The notes under the pieces are model-generated. The model searched no databases. It was given only the letters and a program-made list of their open reading frames with translations, and was not told where the DNA came from. 64,000 nucleotides of DNA from Blastococcus saxobsidens (GTDB taxonomy: Bacteria; Actinomycetota; Actinomycetes; Mycobacteriales; Geodermatophilaceae). The stretch's first letter is position 1; every line of letters begins with the position of its first letter. A program made the position numbers and the translations under genes. The DNA is taken from contig NZ_POQT01000008.1 of the NCBI RefSeq assembly GCF_002938435.1, forward strand, positions 62,001-126,000, in the 5' to 3' direction. This document shows, in pieces, positions 43,366-52,927 of this stretch.

Positions 43366-43474
43366 AGCGTAGGGGCGGGGAGTGTGCCACGACACAGTCT
43401 TCCGACGGCCTTTCGTGGTCGGTCCGGTGCTACGGAGTGCGTCTCCTGGGGCGGGGCGTCCGGGTCATTTGACG
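43366..43474 (-). promoter_or_regulatory. Promoter module A: TGTG-CACA palindrome, -10 box and distal element
   Basis: Three elements in transcription order (minus strand): a 22-base distal block at 43474-43453 containing CGTCAAATGACCC, 56 bases later TGTGTCGTGGCACA (43396-43383), and 11 bases later TACGCT (43371-43366) as a -10 box. The same three elements in the same order and spacing precede the second LigM gene at 47841-47948. The TGTG..CACA palindrome covers the -35 position, as expected of an activator site. Confidence 0.65.
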
Positions 43475-43585
43475 CACGTGCCCCCGGCGAGGCGCGTCTC
43501 ACGGGTTCGTGCCGGGTGGAGCGGTGGCATTCTGGGGATGCGTCGTACGGTGCCCCGGACCGACCCGCCGGGCGCGGGAGGGCGG

Positions 43586-44722
43586 TCAGCCCCGAGCGCG
43601 TGTCACCAGGCGCCGGTCGATGTCCTCCACGGTGGCACACCCGGCGAGAGCCATGGCGCGATCCAGCTCGAGATGCAGCAGGTCGAGCACCTTCTCGACG
43701 CCGGCCTGCCCTCCGGCGGCGAGCCCGAAGAGGTAGGGACGGCCGACCAGTACCGCCCTGGCGCCCAGGGCCAGTGCCTTCAGGACGTCGGTGCCGCGGC
43801 GCACGCCACCGTCGAGGAGCACCTCGGCGCGCCCGGCCACGGCGTCGACGACGGCCGGCAGCGCCTCGATCGTCGCCGGCACGCCGTCCAGCTGGCGGCC
43901 GCCGTGGTTGGAGACGATCACGGCGTCGACGCCCTCGTCCATCATCCTGCCGCACGATTCCGGGCCGAGGACGCCCTTGACCACCAGCGGGCCGTGCCAC
44001 AGCGCGCGCACCTGCCGGAGATCGGCCCACGTGACGGGGGAGGGGGAGGCCAGGATCTGCTCCTGGGTGGCCCGCACCGGCAGTCCGCGGATCTGCTGCC
44101 ACGGTCCGGGCACCGCGCCCCGGATGAAGTCCAGCGCCCACCCCGGCCGGGCAGCGCCCTCCAGCGCGAGTCGTGGACGGATGCGGACGGGGAGCGCCGT
44201 GCCGTTGCGCCGGTCCCGCTCCCGACCTCCGAAGACGGCGGTGTCGACGGTGAGCACCAGGGCCTGGTAGCCGGCGGCGGCGACGCGGTCGATCATGGCG
44301 GCCGTCTGCGCCCTGTGCTCGGGAAGGTAGAGCTGATACCAGGCCCGGCCGTCCGCGACCGAGGCGACGTCCTCCAGGGCGTAGCTGGTCACCGTGCTCT
44401 GCACGTAGACCGTGTCCCGGGTGGCGGCTGCGGCGGCCACCGCCAGCTCGGCATGCCGGTGAGCCACCCGGGCGCCCCCGGTCGGGGCGAGCAGCACGGG
44501 GGTCGACACCGACCGGCCCAGGACGGTCGTGGCCGTGCTCCGGGTGGCGACGTCGGCGAACGGTCGCGGACTGATCAGCAGGTCCTCGAAGGCGGCCTCG
44601 TTCCGCCGCATGGTCCTCTCGTCGTCCGCGCCCCCGTCGATCGTGTCGAACACGGGACGGGGCAGCCGCCGGCGCGCGGCCTCGCGGACGTCCGCCAGGT
44701 TCACCGCTCGGTTCAGACCCAC
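43586..44722 (-). CDS. FMN-dependent alpha-hydroxyacid dehydrogenase/oxidase (L- or S-specific)
   Basis: A 378-residue TIM-barrel flavoprotein of the lactate/mandelate/glycolate oxidase family. FMN contacts in APTGGARVAHRHAELAVA and YVQSTVTSYALEDV; active-site Tyr in WYQLYLPEHR; Lys in LVVKGVLGPES; catalytic His and Arg in VSNHGGRQLDGVPAT. The first conserved Tyr is Thr here (FDTIDGGADDE). GTG 44722 follows an AGGA site; longer starts would overlap the divergent gene. It oxidises an S-2-hydroxyacid to the 2-oxo acid, a possible substrate of the TPP decarboxylase nearby. Confidence 0.9.
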   Translation of the reverse strand: MGLNRAVNLADVREAARRRLPRPVFDTIDGGADDERTMRRNEAAFEDLLISPRPFADVATRSTATTVLGRSVSTPVLLAPTGGARVAHRHAELAVAAAAATRDTVYVQSTVTSYALEDVASVADGRAWYQLYLPEHRAQTAAMIDRVAAAGYQALVLTVDTAVFGGRERDRRNGTALPVRIRPRLALEGAARPGWALDFIRGAVPGPWQQIRGLPVRATQEQILASPSPVTWADLRQVRALWHGPLVVKGVLGPESCGRMMDEGVDAVIVSNHGGRQLDGVPATIEALPAVVDAVAGRAEVLLDGGVRRGTDVLKALALGARAVLVGRPYLFGLAAGGQAGVEKVLDLLHLELDRAMALAGCATVEDIDRRLVTRARG

Positions 44723-44786
44723 GCGAGCATCCTGCCCCGGCGCACCGTCGCTTGCGCCAGGCGGGCCGGGGCTGGTTCCGTGAGGC

Positions 44787-46169
44787 ATGAGCTCCCCGGT
44801 GACCGGCGGTCCTGGCATCGAGTCGTTGGGGACGATGCTCACGGCGGGAGCGCTGCTGTCCGATCCGGCGTCGACGGAGGCCTATCGGCACGACTGGACC
44901 CGGTTGCCGGACGCGGGGACCCCGCTGGCCGTCGTGCGGGCCGGCTCGGCCGCGGACGTGCAGGCCACGATCCGCTGGGCCGCGGAGCACCGGGTGCCGG
45001 TCGTGCCGCGCGGGGCGGGGACCAGCCTGGCCGGGGGGGCGACGGCGGTGGACGGCTGCCTGGTGCTGAGCACCGAGCGGATGACCGGGATCGAGATCGA
45101 CCCGACGACCCGCACCGCCGTCGTCGAGCCGGGAGCCTTCAACGCTGCCGTCAAGGATGCCGCCGCCCCACACGGGCTCTGGTACCCCCCGGACCCGGGT
45201 TCGTTCCGGATCTCCTCGATCGGGGGCAACGTGGCCACCGATGCCGGGGGCATCTGCTGTGTGAAGTACGGGGTGACGAGCGACTACGTGCTGGGTCTCG
45301 ACGTCGTGCTGGCCGACGGACGCCTGGTCACGCTCGGCGGCCGCACCGTCAAGGACGTCGCCGGACTGCCGCTGCTGAAGCTCTTCGTCGGCAGCGAAGG
45401 CACCCTCGGCGTGATCACCCGGGTGGTCCTGCGGCTGCTCCCGTCACCGAGCCCGGCGGCGACCCTGGTGGCCTACTTCGACGACCTCCGGGACGCGGCG
45501 TGGGCCGTGGTCGCCATGGGAGCGCGCGTACGCCCGGCGATGCTGGAGCTCATGGACGCCGCCTCGATCGGTGCGGTGGAGGACTTCCAGCCCATGGGCC
45601 TGGACCGCGAGGCCGGCGCACTCCTGGTGGCGCAGTCCGATGCGCCCGGCGCGGCGCGGACGGACGAGATCACCGTCATGGCGGGGTGCTGCGAGGAGGC
45701 CGGGGCGCGCAGCGTGTTCGCCACCGACGACCCGGCCGAGGGGGACATGTTCCTGGAGGCGCGCCGCGCCGCGGGGCCGGCGATCGACGCCCGCGGCTCG
45801 GTCCTGGCCGAGGACATCTGCGTGCCGGTGGACCGGCTGCCCACCGCGATGGAGCGGATCGGGGCCATCGCGCGCGAGCACCAGGTGGAGATCCCGGTCT
45901 TCGCGCATGCAGGGGACGGCAACCTGCACCCGGCCATCGTCCACGTGCCGGGCGACCAGGAGGGCCGCCGACGTGCGGAGGCGGCGTTCGCCGCGATCCT
46001 GCAGGTGGCGCTCGACTGCGGCGGCACCATCACCGGGGAGCACGGGGTCGGGCGGACCAAGCGCTCGGCGCTGCCCGCCCAGCTGGGACCGGACGTCATG
46101 GAGCTCGGGCAGCGGGTCCGCAACGCCCTGGACCCGCTGGGCATCCTCAACCCCGGCGTGCTCTGGTAG
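44787..46169 (+). CDS. FAD-linked 2-hydroxyacid dehydrogenase (GlcD/D-lactate dehydrogenase type)
   Basis: A 460-residue FAD_binding_4 protein. FAD motif VVPRGAGTSLAGGATAVDGC, then SSIGGNVATDAGGICCVKYG and GSEGTLGVITRVVLRL; the C-terminal domain has the metal/substrate histidines in VFAHAGDGNLHPAIVH and GGTITGEHGVGRTKRSAL. These enzymes oxidise D(R)-2-hydroxyacids. It is divergent from the FMN enzyme with 64 bp between starts, so both enantiomers of one hydroxyacid could be handled. Confidence 0.92.
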   Translation: MSSPVTGGPGIESLGTMLTAGALLSDPASTEAYRHDWTRLPDAGTPLAVVRAGSAADVQATIRWAAEHRVPVVPRGAGTSLAGGATAVDGCLVLSTERMTGIEIDPTTRTAVVEPGAFNAAVKDAAAPHGLWYPPDPGSFRISSIGGNVATDAGGICCVKYGVTSDYVLGLDVVLADGRLVTLGGRTVKDVAGLPLLKLFVGSEGTLGVITRVVLRLLPSPSPAATLVAYFDDLRDAAWAVVAMGARVRPAMLELMDAASIGAVEDFQPMGLDREAGALLVAQSDAPGAARTDEITVMAGCCEEAGARSVFATDDPAEGDMFLEARRAAGPAIDARGSVLAEDICVPVDRLPTAMERIGAIAREHQVEIPVFAHAGDGNLHPAIVHVPGDQEGRRRAEAAFAAILQVALDCGGTITGEHGVGRTKRSALPAQLGPDVMELGQRVRNALDPLGILNPGVLW

Positions 46170-46188
46170 CCCGTCGGAGGTGCAAGGA

Positions 46189-46234
46189 GGGCCGGGCCCC
46201 GACCGCAGGACGTCCTGCGGTCGGGACCCGGCCC
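46189..46234. terminator. Strong bidirectional terminator
   Basis: A 22-bp stem with a single mismatch (C46197 against A46226) and only CG between the arms: arms 46189-46210 and 46213-46234, core CCGACCGCAGGA/TCCTGCGGTCGG. It fills the 78-bp gap between convergent genes. The longest hairpin I found in the window. Confidence 0.9.
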
Positions 46235-46247
46235 GAAGCCTGAGGGA

Positions 46248-47954
<1,707 letters not shown>

Positions 47955-48037
47955 TCAGGCCCTCCGCGGTTCCCGCAGCGACGACGGCGCTCGGATCGGC
48001 GACATTGGCCGCGTCCGGACCACGGAGGAGGTAGGCG

Positions 48038-49258
48038 ATGACGCGACGGCCGGTCGGCCCGGGGGGTCGGCTCGCGGCCGGGACGGACCCTGCGCCGACG
48101 TCGTGGAGCGCCGTGGCCGGCCTCATGGGCGCCGGGGTGGTCGCCGCCGCGCAGATCGGTGGCGCCGCGGCGGCGCTCCCGGTGCTCCAGGACGAGTTCG
48201 GGCTCAGCTCGACCACCGCGGCCTGGTACCTCTCCACGGTGAGCCTGCTGAGCGCGGCCGCCGGTGTCCTCCTGGGTTGGCTGGGGCAGACGGTGGGGTT
48301 CGGCCGGCAGGTACGGCTGGGCCTGCTCGCGATCGTCGTCGCCGACCTGGGCGGTGCTGCGGTCGACTCGCTGGCGGGCCTGCTGGTGGCCCGGGTGGGG
48401 GAGGGTCTCGGGCTCGTGATGGTGATCCTCGCGGCGCCGCCCCTCCTCGCGGAGGTGTCCGGCCCGGCGCACCGGCGGCTCGTCGCCGGCGGGTGGGGTG
48501 CCTACATGCCGGTGGGTTCAGGACTGGCCGCGCTCCTCATCCCTCCCGCGATCGGCCTGGTGGGCTGGCGGGGGGCGTCGGTCGCCGACGCCTGCCTGGC
48601 GGCGGTCGTGCTGCTGGCCGTGGTGCGCTGGGTGCCGTCCTCCGCGGAGCGCCGGCGGCCGTCGCTGGGCGGGCTGCTGGGGGCGATCCGCTCGCCGTCG
48701 GTCGTGATCATCACCGTCGCCTTCGGCCTCTACGCCGCGCAGTACCTGGCCGTGGTCGGGCTGCTGCCGAGCGCGCTCGTCGCCGACGAGGGGCTCTCCG
48801 TGGCCGCCGCGGGTGTGCTGGGGGCCGTCGTCTTCCTGGTGAACGCACCCGCCAACCTCCTCGGCGCGTACCTGCTGCACCGGGGAGCCCCGCTGCGATG
48901 GGTCATTCTCACCGGGTGCGTCGGCATGGCCGTGACCGTGTGGGGGGCGCTCGACCCGGCGCTGCCGCCGGCCCTGCGGGTCGCCTCGGCGATGGCGTTC
49001 TCGTTCGTCGCGGGCCTGGTGCCCTCGGCCCTCTTCGCCGGCCTGGCCGCCGTCTCCGCGGGTACCGGCTCGGCCGGTGCGGCCATCGGCCTGGTGACCC
49101 AGGGGTCGGGCGTGGGGCAGCTGCTCGGTCCGCCGCTGGTCGTGGCGGTGGGAACGGCCCTCGGTCAGGGGGCTGCCCAGTCCGCCGTCCTGGTCGGCCT
49201 GGCGGGTCTCGTGGCGGTGGGAGCCCTGGGGCTGCCACGGGGCGAGCGGACCCCGTGA
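48038..49258 (+). CDS. MFS transporter
   Basis: A 406-residue carrier with about 12 helices. LPVLQDEFGLSSTTAAWYLS and LVARVGEGLGLVMVILAAPP are the helix 1-2 and helix 4-5 regions of the CynX/NimT-like drug and anion MFS group. It is divergent from the second LigM gene, so an aromatic acid or its product is a reasonable cargo, but the sequence does not show it. Confidence 0.86.
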   Translation: MTRRPVGPGGRLAAGTDPAPTSWSAVAGLMGAGVVAAAQIGGAAAALPVLQDEFGLSSTTAAWYLSTVSLLSAAAGVLLGWLGQTVGFGRQVRLGLLAIVVADLGGAAVDSLAGLLVARVGEGLGLVMVILAAPPLLAEVSGPAHRRLVAGGWGAYMPVGSGLAALLIPPAIGLVGWRGASVADACLAAVVLLAVVRWVPSSAERRRPSLGGLLGAIRSPSVVIITVAFGLYAAQYLAVVGLLPSALVADEGLSVAAAGVLGAVVFLVNAPANLLGAYLLHRGAPLRWVILTGCVGMAVTVWGALDPALPPALRVASAMAFSFVAGLVPSALFAGLAAVSAGTGSAGAAIGLVTQGSGVGQLLGPPLVVAVGTALGQGAAQSAVLVGLAGLVAVGALGLPRGERTP

Positions 49259-49357
49259 CGAGCGTGGCGACGGTGTACCGGGAGCTCGGTGCTGCACCGT
49301 CGTGCGGAGCCGGCGTCCGGACATCCGTTGGTGACGGCCCTGCAACTTTCCCGCCAA

Positions 49358-49391
49358 AATCGTTGTCAATCTCACGTCGGGTCCGTAGGTT
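49358..49391 (+). promoter_or_regulatory. Liv operon promoter with a GntR-type operator over the -35 box
   Basis: TTGTCA (49363-49368) and TAGGTT (49386-49391) are 17 bp apart, a standard promoter. The -35 lies inside AATCGTTGTCAATC (49358-49371), whose core TTG-n-CAA is symmetrical. The same 14-mer with one change occupies the -35 of the second GntR gene at 55101-55114. Confidence 0.75.
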
Positions 49392-49446
49392 CCCCGGCGG
49401 GCTGGGACCCACCCGGAACATCGCGGCGACGGCGGGAGAGACGTCA

Positions 49447-50229
49447 ATGGCGGCTGAGCTGACCCTGCAGGACGTGAGCCTGCAATTCGGCGGCATCAAA
49501 GTGCTGCAGGAGGTGAGCTTCACCGTCGAGCCGGGCCAGATCTTCGGGCTGGTCGGCCCCAACGGGGCGGGGAAGACGTCGCTGTTCAACTGCATCAGCG
49601 GGCACTACAAGCCGACCTCGGGCGTCGTGCGGATCGACGGCGCGGAGGTGCAGGGCGCGCGCCCGGCCACCCTCGCCGGCCACGGCCTGGCCCGCACGTT
49701 CCAGCACCCTGCGCTGCAGCTGCACGAGACGGTGCTGGAGAACGTGCTGCTCGGTGCGCACTCCCGGCTGCCCGGCGGAGCGCTGGAGTGGGCGGTGCGG
49801 ACGCCGCGCACCCGGCGTGCGGAGAAGGAGCTGCGCGCCGAGGCGCTCGAGCTCCTGGAACGCAACGACCTGGGATGGGCCGCCCACCTGCCGGCCGACG
49901 AGCTGTCCCACGGCCTCCACAAGGGCGTCGAGCTGTGCCGCGCGCTGCTCATGAAGCCGAAGCTGCTCCTCCTCGACGAGCCCGCCGCCGGCCTCCCGCA
50001 CACCGAGGTGGAGACGCTGATCGCGACGGTCCGGCGGCTGCGCGCGGAGGACGACATCACCGTCGTCATCGTCGAGCACCACATGGGCCTGATCGCCGCC
50101 CTCACCGACCGCGTCGTCGTGCTCGACCACGGCGCGAAGCTCATGGAGGGGTCGGCCGCCGAGGCGCAGTCCGACCCCCGGGTCATCGAGGCCTACATCG
50201 GAAAGGACGCCGCGGATGACGCTGCTTGA
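49447..50229 (+). CDS. livG: Branched-chain-type ABC transporter ATPase (LivG-like)
   Basis: A 260-residue ATPase of the hydrophobic amino acid/aromatic acid uptake class. Walker A GPNGAGKTSLF, Walker B LLLLDEPAAGLPHTE, switch His in VIVEHHMGLIAALTDRV. The signature loop reads DELSHGLHKGVELCRALL, where LivG proteins normally have LSYGxQR or LSGGQ, an unusual form. First gene of the LivG-F-H-M-K operon behind the GntR-regulated promoter. Confidence 0.9.
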   Translation: MAAELTLQDVSLQFGGIKVLQEVSFTVEPGQIFGLVGPNGAGKTSLFNCISGHYKPTSGVVRIDGAEVQGARPATLAGHGLARTFQHPALQLHETVLENVLLGAHSRLPGGALEWAVRTPRTRRAEKELRAEALELLERNDLGWAAHLPADELSHGLHKGVELCRALLMKPKLLLLDEPAAGLPHTEVETLIATVRRLRAEDDITVVIVEHHMGLIAALTDRVVVLDHGAKLMEGSAAEAQSDPRVIEAYIGKDAADDAA

Positions 50230-50926
50230 GCTGGAGGACGTGACCGCGTCCTACGGCCCCGTCCAGGTGCTGGAGGGGGTATCGCTGAGCGTTCCGGAGA
50301 ACGGCGCGTTCGGGATCCTCGGCGCGAACGGCGCCGGCAAGACCACGACCCTCCGCGCGATCAGTGCCACCGTCCGCACCGGCGGCCGCATCACCTTCGA
50401 CGGCAAGGACATCCGCGGTCTGCGGCCCGACCAGGTCGCTGCCCTCGGCATCGCGCACGTGCCCGAGGGGCGCGGCACGTTCGGTGACCTGTCCGTCCGG
50501 GAGAACCTGCGGGTCGGCGCGTACCTGCGCAACGACCGCAAGGGCATCGACGAGGACATCGACTACTGCCTCGACCTGTTCCCCAACCTGCAGGAACGCA
50601 TCGGGTCGAACGCGTCGGCGCTGTCCGGCGGCGAGCAGCAGATGCTCGCGGTGGCCCGGGCCATCATGTCCAAGCCCCGGTTGCTGCTGCTCGACGAGGC
50701 CTCGCTCGGCCTCGCGCCGAGCACGGCGAAGAACGTCTACGACGCCATCCGGCGCCTGCGCAGCGAGTCCGGCATCGCGATGCTCGTGGTCGAGCAGAAC
50801 GCCAATCTCGCCTTCACCCTCGTCGACGGCGCCACGGTCCTGGAGACCGGGCGGAACGTGCTCACCGGCACGACTGCCGAGCTCAAGGGCATGGACGAGA
50901 TCCGTCGCGCCTACCTGGGAGGGTGA
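50216..50926 (+). CDS. livF: Branched-chain-type ABC transporter ATPase (LivF-like)
   Basis: A 236-residue ATPase: Walker A GANGAGKTTTL, LivF-specific IAHVPEGRGTFGDLSVRENL, signature LSGGEQQMLAVARAI, Walker B LLLLDEASLGLAP, and VVEQNANLAFTLVDGATVLE. It overlaps livG by 14 bp. Pairs with LivG. Confidence 0.94.
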   Translation: MTLLELEDVTASYGPVQVLEGVSLSVPENGAFGILGANGAGKTTTLRAISATVRTGGRITFDGKDIRGLRPDQVAALGIAHVPEGRGTFGDLSVRENLRVGAYLRNDRKGIDEDIDYCLDLFPNLQERIGSNASALSGGEQQMLAVARAIMSKPRLLLLDEASLGLAPSTAKNVYDAIRRLRSESGIAMLVVEQNANLAFTLVDGATVLETGRNVLTGTTAELKGMDEIRRAYLGG

Positions 50927-50927
50927 C

Positions 50928-51809
50928 ATGGGGACCTTCATCCAACTCGTCATCGACGGCCTGTCCACCGGCTCCGTCTACGCGGCCCTCGCCCTCGCGA
51001 TCGTGCTCGTCCACTCGGCGACGGGGCTGATCAACTTCGCGCAGGGCGGCATGGCGGTCCTCGCGGCGTACTTCGCGTGGTACCTGACGAACCAGGGCGT
51101 GCCGCTGATCGTCGCGATCCTGCTGTCGATCGTCTTCTCCTTCGCCCTCGGTGCGGTCGTCGAGCGCTGGCTGATGCGGCGCTTCGAGCGTGGCGACCCC
51201 GACACCGCCGTCGTGGTCACGATCGGCCTGCTCACGCTGATCACCGGTATCGCCGGGTGGCTCTGGACGTACAACAACCAGCAGTTCCCGTCGCTGTTCC
51301 CCCTCGACACCGTGTCGTTCCTGGGGGTCTCGGTCAGCATCCGGTCGATCGGGACGACGGTCGTCATCGTCGTGGCCATGGTCCTGCTGCAGGCGCTCTT
51401 CGTGGGCACCAAGCTCGGCCTGGCGCTGCGGGCGGTCGCGATCAACCCGCAGTCCGCGGCCTTCTCCGGACTGCCCGTCGGCCGTCTCCTGATGGTCGGC
51501 TGGGGCCTGGCGGCGGTGCTGGGGGCCGTGGCCGGGGCGCTCGTCGCACCGCAGCTCACGCTGACGCCGGGCATGCTCGACAACGCCCTCGTGTACGCGC
51601 TGGCCGCCGTCATCCTGGGCGGCCTCACCAGCCCCGTCGGCGTCGTCGTCGCGGCCTGGATCATCGGCATCCTGGAGAACCTGGCCGCGGTGTACGTGCC
51701 GTTCATCGGGCACGACCTGAAGATCGCCGTGCCGTTCATCCTCCTCTTCGTCGTGCTCATCGTCCGACCTCAGGGCCTGTTCGGCCGGAAAACCGTGGTG
51801 CGCGTGTGA
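50928..51809 (+). CDS. livH: Branched-chain-type ABC transporter permease (LivH-like)
   Basis: A 293-residue permease of about eight helices. FIQLVIDGLSTGSVYAALAL and INFAQGGMAVLAAYFAW open the fold; GLALRAVAINPQSAAFSGLP and AVILGGLTSPVGVVVAAWII are the coupling and final helices. ATG 50928 lies two bases after the livF stop. Confidence 0.93.
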   Translation: MGTFIQLVIDGLSTGSVYAALALAIVLVHSATGLINFAQGGMAVLAAYFAWYLTNQGVPLIVAILLSIVFSFALGAVVERWLMRRFERGDPDTAVVVTIGLLTLITGIAGWLWTYNNQQFPSLFPLDTVSFLGVSVSIRSIGTTVVIVVAMVLLQALFVGTKLGLALRAVAINPQSAAFSGLPVGRLLMVGWGLAAVLGAVAGALVAPQLTLTPGMLDNALVYALAAVILGGLTSPVGVVVAAWIIGILENLAAVYVPFIGHDLKIAVPFILLFVVLIVRPQGLFGRKTVVRV

Positions 51810-52927
51810 TGGCCTCCGCCTCGTCCCTCTCCACCTCGTCCCGGTCCGCGGCCGCCCCCGCCGCGGCGGCTCCGTCCTTCCGGCAGCGTCGGTGGGTGCG
51901 CATGGCGGCCCCGCTGGTGCTCGCCCTCGTGCTCGCCGTGCTGCCCCTGGTGCTGCCGGAGTTCGCCAACGAGACGATCGCCCGCATCGGCGTCTTCGCC
52001 GTCGCGGTGCTCGGTCTCAACGTCGTGATGGGTTACACGGGGCAGGTGTCGCTGGGGCAGATCTTCTTCCTCGGCGTCGGCGCGTACGTCACGGCGTACG
52101 GCGTCCAGAACGACTGGAACATCGTCCTGGTCTTCGTGCTCGCCTGCCTGATCCCCGCCGTCGCGGGGCTGATCGTGGCGCTCGCCGCGGCACGCCTGGG
52201 CGGGCTGGCGATCGCGATGGTCACCGTCGCGCTGCCCATCGTCGGCGTCCCGCTCGCCAAGCGGCTGAGCGAGTTCACCGGCGGTTCCCAGGGTCTGTCG
52301 GCGCGCTTCGCCGACAACCCGGAGTGGACCGGGCTCTACGACGACCAGTGGCAGCTGTACATCGTGCTGGTCATCGGCGGCATCGTCTTCCTGCTGACCC
52401 GCTACCTCGTGCGCGGCAAGTACGGCCGGGCCTTCGCCATCGTGAAGGGCAACGAGAACGTCGCGTCCTCCATGGGCATCTCGCCGTACCGGTACAAGGT
52501 GCTGGCGTTCACGATCGCCTCCCTCATCGGCGGCGTGAGCGGCTTCCTGTACATGCTCGTCGTCCAGTACACCTCGCCGGAGACCATGAGCTTCGGGCAC
52601 TCGATCGAGCTGCTCGCCGCGATGGTGATCGGCGGCGCCGGGAGCATCGTGGGCTCGATCCTCGGTGGCGCCTGGTACGTGCTCGTCCCCCAGCTGACGA
52701 ACGCGGTCGACGCCAGCCTCACGGCGTTGCTGCAGGGCGCCGTCCTGCTGCTCGTCCTGTTCGTCCTCCCCGGCGGCCTCGCGTCGCTTCCCCGCGCCCT
52801 CACCCGCGGCCGCCGGCGCTCCGGCGCCGACCGCGGAGTCGGCGCGCCACCAACCACTCCGTCGTCGACCGCAGGGTCGGGCACCGCGGCGGAGGGATCT
52901 GAGAGAGAGAGGCAAGGTCCCGCATGA
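51809..52927 (+). CDS. livM: Branched-chain-type ABC transporter permease (LivM-like)
   Basis: A 372-residue permease: a polar Ser/Ala-rich N-terminus of about 30 residues, then about ten helices. LNVVMGYTGQVSLGQIFFLG, TGGSQGLSARFADN and GRAFAIVKGNENVASSMGIS are LivM hallmarks; AAMVIGGAGSIVGSILGGAW ends the core. The tail beyond residue 330 is disordered and charged. Start overlaps the livH stop (TGATG). Confidence 0.93.
   Translation: MASASSLSTSSRSAAAPAAAAPSFRQRRWVRMAAPLVLALVLAVLPLVLPEFANETIARIGVFAVAVLGLNVVMGYTGQVSLGQIFFLGVGAYVTAYGVQNDWNIVLVFVLACLIPAVAGLIVALAAARLGGLAIAMVTVALPIVGVPLAKRLSEFTGGSQGLSARFADNPEWTGLYDDQWQLYIVLVIGGIVFLLTRYLVRGKYGRAFAIVKGNENVASSMGISPYRYKVLAFTIASLIGGVSGFLYMLVVQYTSPETMSFGHSIELLAAMVIGGAGSIVGSILGGAWYVLVPQLTNAVDASLTALLQGAVLLLVLFVLPGGLASLPRALTRGRRRSGADRGVGAPPTTPSSTAGSGTAAEGSERERQGPA

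Noticed and set aside
43372-43396. TGGCAC in the promoter palindromes as a sigma-54 -24 element
   Set aside because: No TGC at the -12 distance in module A, and sigma-54 is not expected in Actinobacteria. The match comes from the TGTG..CACA palindrome.
43382-46243. Long plus-strand frame across the hydroxyacid oxidase and the FAD dehydrogenase
   Set aside because: It is a shadow of two well-supported genes and has no ribosome site or family match.
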